Shown: positions 31,857-44,661, counted from the stretch's first letter. The stretch is 64,000 bases of DNA from Paramacrobiotus metropolitanus (GCF_019649055.1 NW_026570331.1:389466-453465); one strand, 5' to 3'. Numbers and translations: made by a program. The notes: generated by a model from the sequence alone, not told the origin.

Positions 31857-34290
31857 TCAGGGACGCCAGGCGCGCGTCTCCAAGAGGGCCCGGAGGCCTG
31901 CCCGCTCGTCCGTTTTCCCATACCACAGGCGTCCCTCGCAGCGCAGCTCCCACTCCTCGGCGCACTGCACCACGCAGCCCAGCGCCAGCGGCGAGAGCTG
32001 GGAGAGGGGCGGGGCCAGACGGAAGATCGCATCCGCGCACTGGCAGCCGCCTAATCCCGGCGGACCGGCCCCGAGGCCCACCGCCTGTAGCGCACACAGC
32101 GTCTGCAAGGAAACAACGCATCATACACATTATCTTCCACTTTCGTTCCCCCGCAATATCCTCTTCAATCAAACCAAACAACGTAGCAAAAATTCGTTTA
32201 AACCGAACAAAATATTCTGCCATAACTCTGCCAAATGGCGTCTGGTGGTAGTAACTGGATAAAACTAAAAAACACTTGGTAAGAATAAAAGATAGCAGCA
32301 AGCTACACCTACGGTACCTGGCACAGAATTTTCACCATGGTCCCTTCCCAATACCGGGGGCTGTGCTTAGTGAGCTGCAGTTGCGCGCGGTTGGCCTTGA
32401 TCCAGGCCACCCATTCGGCCGCGCGCCGCTCGTCCTCCCCGGTCACTCGCCACTCGACGCCCTCCGCGATCAGCGCCCACACCGACCCGGCCAGATCCGC
32501 GCTCGTTGGCTGCAAGCGGGCCACCGGGATGTGGACGGGAATGTCCATGATATAGACCACCGTGTCCCGGTTAGGTAAGTCCTTCACGGTCCGGTGGGGG
32601 TCAACGCTGAGCAGGCGCACCCGACAATGCAGAATCACCACCTCCGCGCCCGGCAGCCGGCGCAGCGCATCCGCCAAGTCCGCCACCCAGTTCGGGTAGG
32701 AGTTGTACAGCTGGTCGTTGTGTGGGCAGGCGTCAACGGACAATTGCCACTCCATGCGCACGAGATGCACCACCGGCACACGGATCCCCGGGAAGTGGGC
32801 GGCAATTGCGCCGAGCTTGCACACCGTGTACAGATCGCCTCCGCGGAGGATGAGATTGCGGGTGGTGGTGCGGAGGCAGTGGCGGATGGTGGCCATGAGG
32901 ACGTAATCGGCGGAGGCGTAGCTGTTGGGCCCGATGACGAGGATGTTAGCTAGCACGCCAGACTGCAGGACGTCATTCCAGAGGGCACAGACGGGGCACA
33001 CTCGCGTCTGCTGGATCGTGTCCAGGTGAGCGAAGACTGCTGACAGGAGCGGCAGTGACAGCCGCAATCCGTCGTCACCGGAAGATGCCACGGACAAGTC
33101 CAGCATTCGCAGCATCCGCGGCAACGCCAGTTGTAGGCGCGCACGATTCTCCTTAAAGACAGTCTGCAACACCAGCACTGCAACTCTTAAATGAAATGTA
33201 ATTCGCCACACATCAGCGCGTCCATGTCCGGCCAGGCAGACAGGCGCACTGACTAACTGCTAGGCTTGTACTTGCAATCACAACTTCCAGATCGCAAATT
33301 GCAAACATTAAACCAAATCCGTTTCAACAATAAGCGGGCCTACGCGAGTTAAGATCATTTGAAACTATCCTGGAAAAATTGTTTTTTTCAAATATTGTTT
33401 TTTTCAAATATATCAAATCCTGACATGAGAAGATCTGAGGGGAAATTAAAGGAAAAACAAACCTCTGAATTTCAACACAAATTAAAGGGTCCTTACCCAG
33501 TGCGGCCAGTCGTTCCAGTTTGGGTCCGTGCGCTCCACGAAGAACCAACCGACGTCAGTATCCTCCAGCCGGCGCACAAACACAAACCCGGGTCGCCGCT
33601 CGACAACCGTGCCGAGTGGCCCCACGGCTTCGCTGCGGCAGCGGTCCCGCCAAGCCTCCAGGAGACAGCGCAGCACTGGCTCCGACAAGGCGGCGCACGA
33701 CGCCGGCAACTGCACCCGGCCGGCGGCGTAGTCCCCGCGGCGCACCAGGGCGCGCTTGTAATCCTCCCCATAGTACTCCCGCAACGCCGCCTTTCCGGGG
33801 GGCCCGCTCGCTCCGGCCAGAATGCTGTTCCAGCTCGCCATGTTCAGATCCGTAGGCGGGTAGCGGATGCGGTTGCTCGGGACGACGAGCAGCGGCCCGG
33901 CAGCCACGCCGTCCGCGTTGAGCAACCGCAGCGGAGTGGCGCTTAAACCGTTCATCAGTCGCGTGGGCGAGTGCAGCGCCAGCTCGGCGCTGACCCACGT
34001 CCAGGGAGAGTGGGGCTGGGGACGCAGAAGCACCTCCATCGTACAGCGTAGATCCTCATCCAAATCGTAGCCAATGCCATACGGCTGGTGGAAGATGCGT
34101 CCGAAGCGGATCAGCTCGCGGCGCCGACCCGCGCAGAGCAAGTCGATGTACAGACCGTTCTTCGCCACGTCCACGACCCGCCCAAACAACAGCCGCCCAC
34201 TCGCATCCCACACATCGACGGTGTCGCAGCGATCGCCCAGCTCCTGCGCAGTCTCCCGCACAGTCAGCTCCAGGACGCCAGGCTGAGGCG
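31857..34290 (-). CDS. F-box family member 2, open three-exon gene
   Basis: Minus-strand exons 33497-34290, 32318-33163 and 31857-32102 have good GT-AG borders; the two introns between them are in phase 0. Exon I carries a compact module (LLFGRVVDVAKNGLYIDLL, RRELIRFGRIF; possibly Tudor/Agenet-like) plus a unique region ending NDWPHW. Exon II has the F-box (LSLPLLSAVFAHLDTIQQ, VCPVCALWNDVL) followed by a leucine-rich region (HLVRMEWQLSVDA, LPGAEVVILHCRV) likely to bind the substrate. Exon III gives the C-terminus (CADAIFRLAPPLSQLSPLAL; end TRAWRP). All three exons are open: the only member here without a visible lesion. The first exon, which must supply one base of the first codon of exon I, is not found. 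Expected role: SCF substrate adaptor. Confidence 0.75.
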
Positions 34291-35650
34291 CTGCAATTAA
34301 TTCCACATTAGTAAAGAATATAAATTATAAAATACAAATAACTAGTACTCCGTGTTATCCTATGCACAGTAAGAACAAGAGCTGCACCGTGAAGGTGGAT
34401 TCACGGGAGAAAGGCAATTTCAGGCAACAGTATCAGTAAACACCAGCTGTGCAGAGCTCGACTTCGTGTTCGCGAACTGCGCTGCATTGTGCTAACCTTT
34501 CTCAGATCCATTTACCACGGGAGCGTGAAACCGAAAAAGAAAGCAGAATCTCAACGCTGACAGCTTCAAGAGAACGGTAGACACGTTTGGAATTCTATCG
34601 TGAAGCGATGAAAAAGGAAAGTACCGAAAACTGCGAGCAACCAAGGCAGAAATTCACATAATGACGGACAATTCAAATTCCAGATCCAAAATTCAAATGC
34701 CCAGACAACTGCCAATGGGCAGCGAGTTCGAAGAAAGCTGGCATAGGACGAAAATGGCCACCCAATATGGGGATCTGTTTTAAGCTTACGCTCCGCCCAC
34801 CATTTCGAGCACGTCGTTTTAACTTTTAACATGCGCGGGTGTTTTCGGGGTTTGTGCAGACTGCAGAGCCATTGGTTGAGACGAGATGGCAGCACCCAAT
34901 CAGGCTACCAATTAAAATTATGTGCAGTACTCTTTTTATTATGCACGTTCTGGCGGTACTGCAACGAGCAGTGGGTGCGAATTTGACGTAAACAGACTAA
35001 CGAGTAACGATGTGTCTACCAATGATAGTTTCCGGCAATGCGGATTGGCTGTACTGAGGTACTGAGTTAGCGAATAATGTGACTCCTAGCGCAACACACA
35101 CGTTCCATGTAATTTACACGCACTCGCACCCCGTAACTCGCACGCTCCGCCCCTCGGTTGCAGATAAGTACTCAGTACTGTATTGTCAAGTCACCACGTA
35201 GTGGATGAGATCACCTCATCATCTTGTCACCGTCGCAGGGTTTTGGTTTGGGGCCGCTTTCAGTAAGTGTTAGGAGTCTAGGACATCCGCTTCAAGGTGA
35301 AAGTTTACTTTCTATGGCAGTTACTTTTGGTAACGAACATCACTGATGCTGTGAGTCAGTCGAGGAATCCGACTTATTCACTGTCAGCAAAGACAACAAA
35401 TATCTCGAGATCTGAATGTTGAACAGTACAATATCTCCTGCTTCCAGAGTTCCCAGTTTCTGAGGTAAGATTACTGATGCGTGGATAATATCGGGCAAGC
35501 ACTGTGCTAAATTGTTGCACTGCTGGCGTGCTCGTTGTCCACTGAATGCAGTTCTCGATGCTGTCTCGTAATGCTGTAGGTATTCCAATGTTCTGCCTCT
35601 CCAAAACGAGCTCTTATCTCTTCTCTTGCATTGTGAGTGTCATCGGCAGC
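34291..35650. other. Interval between divergent F-box genes
   Basis: About 1.3 kb between the 5' ends of the minus-strand member 2 and the plus-strand member 3. It should hold the missing first exon of member 2 and both promoters. I could not fix either. No repeat or RNA gene seen. Confidence 0.4.
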
Positions 35651-38615
35651 CATGTTTGTGCCACGGACCCGTAACATCACCGTAGTGGGAGACGGTAACG
35701 TCCTGCTGCACGGCCGCGTGGTGGACGTGGCGAACAACGGGCTCTACATTGATCTGCTGTGCCCAGGTCGTCGACGCGAGTTCTTTCCATTCAACCATGT
35801 CTTCCTATCAAAATCCATGGAATTCGGGGACGTGCTATAGAACTTCATCTGGAGCGAGGATTCATGGGAGACGATAACGATAACCACGCCACTGTTGACG
35901 CTACTGGTGCCTCGGAGTCATGGAAATTAAAAGCCCGTCAACCTCAACCCCCGGAAACGGAAACTCTATTTCGAAAGTCCCAAAAGGCCTGGGACTTGCC
36001 GTTATGCAACGTGTCTCTTGCGGCCCTCCTGGAGGTATTTCAAGGAGACGAAATCAACACTGCGCGCCTGCTTGCCCAGTCTAGACCAGAAGCTGGAATT
36101 TGGTTGAACGCCTTGCCGTCCTCTCACATCGGTAATCTACTGGGCGACGACGAACTGAAGATCAGCATCGGCCTCCGACTCGGCGCCACGATCTGCGAAC
36201 CGCACGACTGCGTCAAATGCCACAAACCCGTTGGTGGTTACGGACACCAGGGGTTATCGTGTGCTTTCTCCGCTGGACGGCATCCGCGCCACGGCGGGTT
36301 AAATAGCATCATTTGTAGGGCCTTTGTATCCGCTGGTGTGCCTGCAAAACTGGAGCCGCGCGGCACCTCTCACACAAACGAACGCCGCCCGGATGGTTGC
36401 ACGACATTTGCCTGGAAGCGCGGATTGTGTCTTGCATGGGACGTGACATGTGTAGACACGGTTGCGCTGTCGCATGTTAAAGCCACTTCCACCACAGCGG
36501 GAGCGGCCGCTGTGCAAGCAGAGGGAAAGAAATCAGGACTATATTTCTATCTGACCGGCCGCTACCTATTCGTCCCGATCGCTTTCGAAACACTGGGCCC
36601 GTGGGGACCATCAGCGATCGCCATCATCAAAGAGCTGGGAAAAAGACTACAGCAGCACACCGGGGAAGCACGCTCACACGAATTTCTGCGGCAGCGTTTG
36701 TCCATCGAAATTCAACGGGGAAATGCGGCTTCGGTGCTGGGCACGATGGAAGGGCTGGAGAAGCTGAACGAAATTTTTCTGTTATAGTTCAGTGTTTTTC
36801 TTTTTATGTTTATGTATTGCGTTTTTGATTTGACCAATAAAGTGTGATATCAGACGATCCCCATGGAGGTGCTGCGCCGTCAGTATCCCGGTGGAGCGTG
36901 GCGCTGGTGGCCCGGTACCATGCTGGATCCGTTGTCTCATTCTCCCTCATTATTTACGACGGATTACGCCGTGGTGGCCATCGTCCAGGGACGGGACGAC
37001 CGCGGCGCCATCTGGACGGACTTTGTCCCCAGGGACCGCCTTCGCCATCCCGTGCCAAACGACTGCTCGAAGCAAGATGGTGTGGAACCAGAGATGGCGT
37101 CAGTGGTGAAGCTGCTGCCAATTGCACCGGGGCGCTTTGTCAAGCGCAGGATGCCCCTGCCCACCGAGTGTCGTGCGGCGTCACCAGCACAAGTGCTGCA
37201 GGTGATGAAGGAGCTGCAGGCTAAACGGCGGTCTTCCAAAGGACAGGTGGTCTGCGTCAATGTCGCAGATGAGCAGGTGCATTTCATTGTGCAGCTGAAC
37301 GGTGACGTTTGCTTTCCGCTGCGGCAGGTCGAAGACAAGGCACAGGTACGCTAATTCGTCAATCGTCACTGTCTCCTGTAGTCGGATATCTACATTCCAT
37401 GGAGATTTCAAGTGTCCGTTTGTTTTACTCCGGTTTTGGGGAATCGGTGTTGTTCATTGTTACATGAAATTGTTCGGGCGTTGCATAAGGCGCTGGTTGG
37501 TCGTGTTCCGAAGATCCTGCGTGGGATAAAGACGCCGGTAGAAACTTTGAATATCTGCGAAACGACGGATGAACCGCTTTCGCTGGGCGTGCATGAGTGG
37601 CTGCAGGTGTTCGCCCACTTGGACACGCTGACACAGACCAAGCTGCGCGCGGTGTGTTCGGCGTGGGACGCTATTCTGGACTTGCCAATCTTGACGGCTC
37701 ACATAATCTTCGACACGAGCGCTGCTCGCAGCCCTTTGAGTAATCTGCATTATATTCTCATGGCACCCCTTTTCAAATGCCTGCACTCGTCCAGCCATCA
37801 TGTTATTCTACACGATCGCGACCAATGCATCGACATGACAAACTTCTTGATGATGTTGGATATTATTCACTACATGGCGCGGACTGACCACGGAATCCGC
37901 TTGACGGCGCTGTATGTGGTTGGCGTGACTCACTTATCGTCATTTGTCTCCATCAATCTTGATTACTGCGAGGTGCATGTTCCCAACGATCTGAATGCAC
38001 TTGAGGTTTCGTTCCCGGGCCACCTCGATGCTCTCGTTGTGTCAAGTCGCGATCTGCCGTGTGCTGCCATTCATCTGGTACGGTGCCGGGTGTCTTTTCG
38101 CTATTGTCTGAATGGTCTACTGCCTTCTTGGGACGGTTCTTGTGACGCTGGTCCGAAGCTGCATTTCGATTTGGTCAAGACGCGTCTACCACTAAACGGA
38201 GATGTGGCGCTGACGGTGTGGAATGCGTTGGAGATGGCGCTACCAGTTCCCATCGACGACGGCGTGCGGGCTCAGTCGGAGTGGCTGACGGCGATCGCGG
38301 CGGAAGAAAGCCAGGAGCTGTTGCGCGTGGCAGTTTGTAAAGTAAGCGAATCTTATGAATATTACGAGAATTAGAATCAGCCGTAAATCATTAGGGATTG
38401 ATTCAGTTTCTGATCAAGTGCATTCTGATTGGTAGCTGTTATGCCGAACCTAGACCGCGGATCCGCGTTCGTCTGTGCATTACCGCGGGAAGATGTGGTG
38501 CGCGGATGGACTGCAGGATCTGCGCTGGGAGCGACTGTCTCGCATTGCTTTGAGCGTTCTGATGAACCTGGGGTGCCTTGAAGGATCCTGCGAGTGGTCG
38601 GATGACTCGGATTAG
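35651..38615 (+). pseudogene. F-box family member 3, interrupted by a retroelement
   Basis: Exon I (ATG 35651 to 37345) starts VLLHGRVVDVANNGLYID and RRREFFPFNHVF. It has one in-frame TAG (35838-35840), is split by the insertion at 35876-36851, and resumes PMEVLRRQYPGGAWRWWPG, then AAIVQ/FVPRDRLRHP, to KAQ and a GTACGC donor. Exon II (37490-38341) has the F-box (HEWLQVFAHLDTLTQTKLR, VCSAWDAILD) and the same downstream region as the other members. Exon III (38454-38615) reads KMWCADGLQDLRWERLS and ends WSDDSD. Both introns are phase 0, as in members 2 and 4. Without the insertion and the TAG the frame would be open, so inactivation looks recent. Confidence 0.75.
35876..36851 (+). mobile_element. 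5'-truncated retroelement pol fragment (C-terminal Cys/endonuclease-like part), 7 bp TSD
   Basis: The insert is flanked by AGACGAT (35869-35875 and 36852-36858). It is open in the host frame for about 300 codons to a TAG at 36785. It contains WLNALPSSHIGNLL, a zinc-knuckle-like C-x2-C (CVKCHKPVGGYGHQGLSC), RPDGCTTF, then CLAWDVTCVDT and FETLGPWGPSA, RQRLSIEIQRGNAASVLGT. This conserved block follows the reverse transcriptase in retroelements of many invertebrates. The R-P-D ... D pattern resembles a restriction-like endonuclease. No RT domain is present, so it is 5'-truncated. An AATAAA lies near its 3' end; no long poly-A. Confidence 0.75.
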
Positions 38616-39703
38616 TTTATTCAGATTCAGCTTATTAAGAAGCGATGTCTTGCAGTTCCAGTACAGTCACTATCTTGTAGCTCGTTTTTTGTGTTGCTTG
38701 TGGACGTTGTGACACTGGAAGTCTTTGGCGTTCGACAAATTCCTGCTTCTGGTTCTTCTTTTGCGAAAACATTTTGATAGTAACCAACACAATTACGAAT
38801 TGTCTGGTGGTGTTTCCATTTGGAGCCGGGTGCAATTTCTGTTGGAAAATAAACGTTTCCGTTGTAATTTCCGGAATGTTTTTTCCTCCATAACTTCCCG
38901 TCCGAATGTTGCGCTCGCTGACGGGTCTTTGTGCGCCAGTGTATAGAAATTATTCGAGTCCAAAAATTATTCCTCGGCTTACAGCAACGATAGAAAAAGC
39001 GCGAAAGCGAAAGAAAGTTAACCATGATTGCACGTTTGGTACCATGTACGCATTGTACGGTGTACCAGCTGCAGTTCATGACTGCAGCACTATAGCAGCA
39101 GTGCATGACACGTGTTCATTTCTTCGATCCGCACGCATAGGTGCTGCAACAAAACAACCGAATTCCTGCGCTAGTACCATGCAAAACTTTAACAAATCTA
39201 AGGATCCAAACTGTAAAGATTAAAAACCGTATTAATTACAAGGATCAAAAGCCTGGCAGTTATAGACCGATAACTGCTTTCAGGTTACAACAACTCAGAC
39301 AGCAGTGGCCAGTGAGGCGATGTTCAGACACTTCGTACAATACTTTTTTCAACTAAACCGCTTTATGCTTCTTGGCCTCTGTGTTTCAATCATTACCTGA
39401 ACAGGTTTACCAACACAATCACATTTGGACTTACGTGCCAACGCGGCATATGCAAGCGGATACTGCCAGTCAGCAGAATCAAATTGGCCTTCAGCAGAAT
39501 TCACGCTTGAATACAGTACTATAAGTGATGTTTCGCTGATCTGGCCTGTTAGTTGTGGGTTTTCGCAGTCACTACGGCAAGCCTTACTTCCAGAACTCTT
39601 CTGCACTTGTGCGTTAACCGACAAACTGCAGGTGCTAGTGCCTCTCCCTACGAATTGTCGTACGGCTAATGTTCTGCCTCCTAGCAAGACGTCCAACATA
39701 GGA
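38616..39703. other. Interval between F-box members 3 and 4
   Basis: Contains one long minus-strand open frame (38627-39106) with no recognisable domain and an open plus-strand stretch upstream of the member 4 ATG (from 39425). Neither is supported by homology. Promoter elements of member 4 were not identified. Confidence 0.35.
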
Positions 39704-41626
39704 ATGCACCTGTACAAACGAGCGGTGTATGCGTGGAACGCTGTAGATGTGGAGATTAACGGACAACTGCAGCACGGCTACGTCATCGGCTTGAAAGAAT
39801 ACGACAACGATCCCCCGTACCTGATGATCGATTTCAGATGGCCAGTCCAGCAGGTGGTTCTGGTTCCCTACGGGAGGATCTGGAGCTGCTCCACCACTCA
39901 GTCGAGTAGCCCCGGCACGGGAGCCGATGTGGAGGTGCTGCTGCGTGACGGCCAGAACAACCTGTGGAAATGGTACCCCGGGAGAATGCTGATTCCGTGC
40001 TTCCAAGAGCTGGATAAGGTGGCGTTGGTGGAGGTGATGATAGGCGGGCAGTGTCGTCGCAAACTAATTCCCGGCCAACAAATTCGGGTTTGTTCGGGAG
40101 ACGGTATCAAGCCAGGACTTCTTTCAGCGGGACATTTCATCAAGCAGATGTGCAGTGTACCGAATGGCTACTGGATTATGAAACCGTCCTGGTCGGCATG
40201 GCTGCTACGACGAGTTGAGCGAGAGCACAATCTGCGATTTTTTAAAATTCTCGGCCGGATGATGCACTATGTTCGGGGTAGCCAGGGGCCGTCTTTGACG
40301 GATGAACATCTGGTACGTCATTGTTTGTGATCGACTGTTTCTACAACTTTAAAGTTTATCTTCTTATCGCATAATTGTAGTAATAGGCTTTCCACTTTTC
40401 CAACATAGGCGGTTGTGTTCGAAAGAGAGAGAAAGTCTAGAACAGCCCGTTCCTACCTTTTGCGTTCTGCCGACAACGGCGAGCTGGATGGCGAACCCAA
40501 GCCACAGGAATCGTCGAGTGTCGGTGAAGGTGCTTTGGCACTGCCTTTGCCCGTGTTGAAGAAGATCTTCTACTCACTGGACACCGTTGAGCGACAGGGC
40601 TGCCGACGCACCTGTCAACTGTGGGAGCCATTCTCACCTCGGCGGAGTTATGCAGCGAGGTTCGTGTGTCGCGACCAGATCCTACCTCTCCCTGTCCAGG
40701 AACGCGGGATCGTATTTACGCCACGTATGCCTGCATCTTCAAGCACATCACGTCCGCCATCCGCACCGTCGGTATACGTTACGCGGACACGTCCTACTTT
40801 GATCGCCCCGCCGCGGAATGTGCCGATGAAACGCTGGATATAATTACCAAAGTTCTGGGAGACGCTGGACTGCGCATTCACCGTTTGATCATGTTCCAGC
40901 AGTTGATCGAGATCGCACCGTCGGTATATCCTGGCCAATTGAAACTGAGCCAGCTTTCCGCCATGATAGCCGCGCAGCTGTCCAAACTCGCACCATTCTG
41001 CGATCGTGTGATCTGGAAAGACTATGTCGTCACAATGTTATCCAAAAAGGATAACTGCCGTCTGATGGAATTTGACATTCCCGCTGCTGTCTTCTCGCCG
41101 GGACATGTCGGTGAGGCGCACATTGTCGAACTGTTGGAGCAGCACCTGTGCTGGGAGGGGCCGCCGTTGGATGTGCATTGCCCATTTCATGGCCAACGGA
41201 ATTGACAACGAAGCGGCGGCCCGGAAAGTGGCGCAGGTATGTGCATCAGACTACGCATCGTGTTGACATGTGTTTTACGGTAGAAGCAGCTTGCTAGCAG
41301 TGGTTGCTGATTCTCACAGACTCACACCAGATGCGACTTTCATTCTTTTCTGATTTTGTAAAACGGTTTTCCGTGATAAAAATTTCTGGAATATTTTGTC
41401 TAATAGCGCTGGTGTTTTCTTTTGTCTCCTGGCGTACAGCTTTGTGTAACCCGCTGAAATAATTTTGCAGATTCTAGAGGACTACCAGTACTGTGATCCG
41501 CGTCCCTCCTCGCAGTTTCGGGGACGTCAATGGAGTGCAAAGAATCTAACGGGCGTGGACGTTGGAAAATTGAACCGATTCTGCCTGCGGGCCTTGTCGC
41601 ATTACATGTCCACCATCCACGAATGA
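39704..41626 (+). pseudogene. F-box family member 4, two frameshifts in exon II
   Basis: Exon I (39704-40312) is open: YAWNAVDVEINGQLQHGYVI, VVLVPYGRIW, GADVEVLLRDGQN, VPNGYWIMKPSWSAWLL. Exon II (40409-41236) has the F-box (LALPLPVLKKIFYSLDTVE, CRRTCQLW), a frameshift inside a GGG run near 40627, then AILTSAELCSEVRVS, RLMEFDIPAAVFSPGHV and LLEQHLC. A second frameshift near 41185 leads to AHFMANGIDNEAAARKVAQ and the donor. Exon III (41471-41626) reads ILEDYQYCDPRPSSQ to a stop after STIHE. Intron positions and phases equal those of members 2 and 3. Because each break needs only one base, a functional gene with assembly errors is possible. Confidence 0.7.
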
Positions 41627-43147
41627 TAATTCCCATTGGGAGCGTCCAACGATACCTGCGCCGATTGGCCTGAGTAGGCAGACGTGAAATTTTCGGGCGT
41701 GGACCTGCGTTGATCTACTTTTACGCGTGTTTAAGCCAGGGTTTGTCCTACCCAGCCACTTAAGGATATCCAATGGCACAGTTATTAATAACTTCTTTAG
41801 ATATTTGAGACTAATCGTTGTGCTTTACCATGTATCAGTTGGTAAATAACAGGCAAGGTAGTAACTGTTCGTTCTAACATTTGTTATGCAATCCATGCTA
41901 AACTCGCCTGCAAATGCTGATCTAACTGCAGTATGTAGAATTTCTTCTCACAAAACACTCGCAGCACGCCACGCGATGAGAAAGATGGTCTACTTACAGC
42001 GTTCACAGTTGTACTCCAAATCTTATCGAAAATCTTGCTCAGTAGTCAGTATAGATAGATACCGGGATCAGGGACGGCCAATAATTTAGTCAGGACATCC
42101 AACATTGTTGCTCTGACGCTGCATGTGCACATCATGGCCACTGGCGTGCGGGGGTCGCTCGTCACGGAACCTCACGGAAACGCTCTGTGATGGGGTACAG
42201 AAAGTCGTATTTTCTCCGCTTAAGGAAAGAGACCCTTGATTTCAGCGGCGTAGATTGGCACAGCCGGCAACGCACTTGACGATTGTTTCAATAAACGACC
42301 AGTACATACCGAGAATACACCAAATACTTCAGTATGGAGACTGCTAGTTTGACTTTTCTCAAGAACCGATCACTTTTAAATTATGCACAGGTATGTACAT
42401 CTTATAATAGCCCTGCAGGCTACCAACGATATTATTTGCTTCGAAAAAGATTGGCTGGTAGAGCGGGATGTCGTGGCCTTAACATAATGGATGTTGGGAA
42501 GGGCTATTGCGGCGAAACGCGCATTTCTCTAATTGATCTAACTGGTAGGCTCAGGAAAATAATTTTCATTAGCAAGCCCATAATATGCTTATACCATGTC
42601 GATAGTAACCTTCGTTGTGCAGACGTTCCAATCATCAAGATTATTATTAAAATGGTTTTTCAAGTCTGTCAGTTCTCATTATTATTTTCCTGTATAATTA
42701 TTAACCATATGTGATTATGCATGGTACATTATATACTCAATTATTTCTGCATATGCGAATGAATTCCAGTCACTATTCGCCTTTTTATTCGCGTCGTGCC
42801 GTAGTTATTATAAACTAGTACGTTTAATTGGTTTCCTTCGTGTTCAACAACAGTAACTACATACTACGGTTACACATTCCAAGAAAGTTGTTATGGTTTG
42901 AATGTCGTGTGTACATGGTTACGATAAAATCATTATAACATAAAATATATCAATCATCATAATCATTATAACATAAAACATATAGATCATTATAACATCA
43001 ATTACATATCTCTGTATATCCATCAAAAATCCATATGCCCGTGGAATAGAGCGATAGAGCGAATCTCATTGCGACAAGAACATTAATTTTATGAAGAAAA
43101 ATAAGCAAAAACCCATAAAACCGCGACAGAAACCACAAAGCATAAAG
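41627..43147. other. Gene-poor interval with a short AT repeat
   Basis: No gene supported. Near 42930-43000 a 20-25 base unit 'atcattataacataaaa' occurs three times in imperfect tandem. Confidence 0.4.
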
Positions 43148-43558
43148 CTACTCCAGTGCATCGTGCATCGTATCGCCATATTCATCCTGCCACACCACCT
43201 CTTCGTATCCCGTCCACCCGTCCGCCCACAGTACCGTCCCCGTGCACACCCCCTGCGTCCCGGCCTGCCCGCTGCCCGCAGTCACTGGTGGCACGTTCCG
43301 CACTGCCCTCTTCCCAGCCGCCCGACATCTCTGACGCACGCAACAAACACTCGGCATTCTGAACACCGCTGGCCGTGCCTGAGACGGTCTGCGGCCCAAA
43401 TTCGTCAACGCGTGCAGCAACGATCCACCGGGCGATGTCACGGCGATCTGGTGGCGGGAGCGATGCTTCCACTGCCTCCGATTCGGGAAAGCCGGCAAGG
43501 GCGGCTTCATGACTGCTGCGGCATGGCAACTGTAAACATTTCCGAAGACATGTGACAA
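43148..43558 (-). CDS. Unrecognised GC-rich coding-like exon
   Basis: Two overlapping minus-strand frames are open. One reads DRRDIARWIVAARVDEFGP, the other ends VLWADGWTGYEEVVWQDEYG before a stop. Each half looks more natural in a different frame, so a frameshift near 43270 is likely. GC content is well above the flanks, typical of exons here. It may be the 3' part of the minus-strand gene at 44.8-45.7 kb. No family recognised. Confidence 0.3.
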   Translation of the reverse strand: MSHVFGNVYSCHAAAVMKPPLPAFPNRRQWKHRSRHQIAVTSPGGSLLHALTNLGRRPSQARPAVFRMPSVCCVRQRCRAAGKRAVRNVPPVTAGSGQAGTQGVCTGTVLWADGWTGYEEVVWQDEYGDTMHDALE

Positions 43559-44117
43559 ATTTAAGTTTGTGGTTAATGTGAGCGTCGTTGGGACCCTGGA
43601 CTATCTAGCTACACTTTCTGGTGGAATGTGTGCGGTCTAAAAATGCCCAGTAATCTTTACAGTGAGCATCAAAATGCCGCTAAAATAATATTGATTTTTC
43701 CTGTGTTTTCATTACTTCCTTATTTTTTACACAGATGATTCTGCTTATTCAGGCATTTCGCTAGATTTATCCATACGATCAACTGCGACTGGCCAGCACA
43801 AATCAAATGAATTTACCAACGCGACTAGTTGAGAGCAGTTCAGAACAGGAAGATCAAGCGATTTCCGTACTTTCTGAGCATTATCTTAAAGAAGACGATA
43901 CTTTTCCATGTTACGAAATCCTGGTTCCTTAAAAATTAAGGAAAGGATTAAATTATTTAATTAAAATATTTTCGATATACATAACTTACTTCTATAAAAC
44001 ACACAAGCACAGAGTATTTTGACATTACTTTTTCGTTTTTCTACACTGGCTTTATAAGAGGCGATACATTTTTAAGCTTTCACAAGTACGGTAAAACATG
44101 AATTAACGGATACTTTC

Positions 44118-44661
44118 TCAGTTGACAGCACCAGTGAGATCAGAAGCAATCGTTTCTGGCGAAGGCGTCGTCGATCGCGGGGCGTTGCAATTCTGCGCCT
44201 GGGTGCAACGGGACTTAAAGTGCGCTTGCAAAGCCGCGCGCCCTTCGGAGGCCGTATCCGTTACGGGGACCGACAATCCGTTCAAAACACCCACGACACT
44301 CCATGAAGCCGGCGTTGTGGCTCCGACTGGCAGTCCATTGTCGGGGAACGGTTCCGGGGAGAAAGCTCGGCAGCCCACCTTTGGACTCACCGACGGGTGA
44401 ATTGCGCGGCGTTGTGGCAGCTCCCGGCGCTGCTGTTTGCCCTTTTGGCACTGTAACGCTATTTTGTGCGGCAGCAGTGTTGCTGCTGCTAGCGGCATCC
44501 GGCGGTCCAGTTCCGGCGGCGTCGTACTCGCCACTACCCGTGGAAAACGTGCCACACTCTAAACACGTGGTCATCGTTGCGTACGAGACACAAACGACAA
44601 CAGTACCAAGCTGCACAGTACCACCATACACCAGGCGTGTAAACATTTTAACAACTTGCAA
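44118..44661 (-). CDS. Low-complexity Ser/Thr/Pro/Ala-rich coding-like stretch
   Basis: A minus-strand reading with SGEYDAAGTGPPDAASSSNT changes frame near 44390 to FSPEPFPDNGLPVGATTP and ends DLTGAV then a stop. An alternative exon from the acceptor at 44611 reads WYCCRLCLVRNDDHVF and fits the phase of the exon at 44801-44848. Probably belongs with the gene upstream on the same strand; the true frame is unresolved. Confidence 0.3.

Noticed and set aside
33359-33946. Plus-strand open frames over the F-box member 2 exons
   Set aside because: GC-rich coding DNA opens several frames; only the minus-strand frame is homologous to the other family members and ends at splice sites.
38627-39106. 159-codon minus-strand open frame between F-box members 3 and 4
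   Set aside because: No recognisable family and no conserved counterpart; left as non-coding interval.
42334-42714. 126-codon plus-strand open frame
   Set aside because: No domain, no splice support, AT-rich composition like its flanks.
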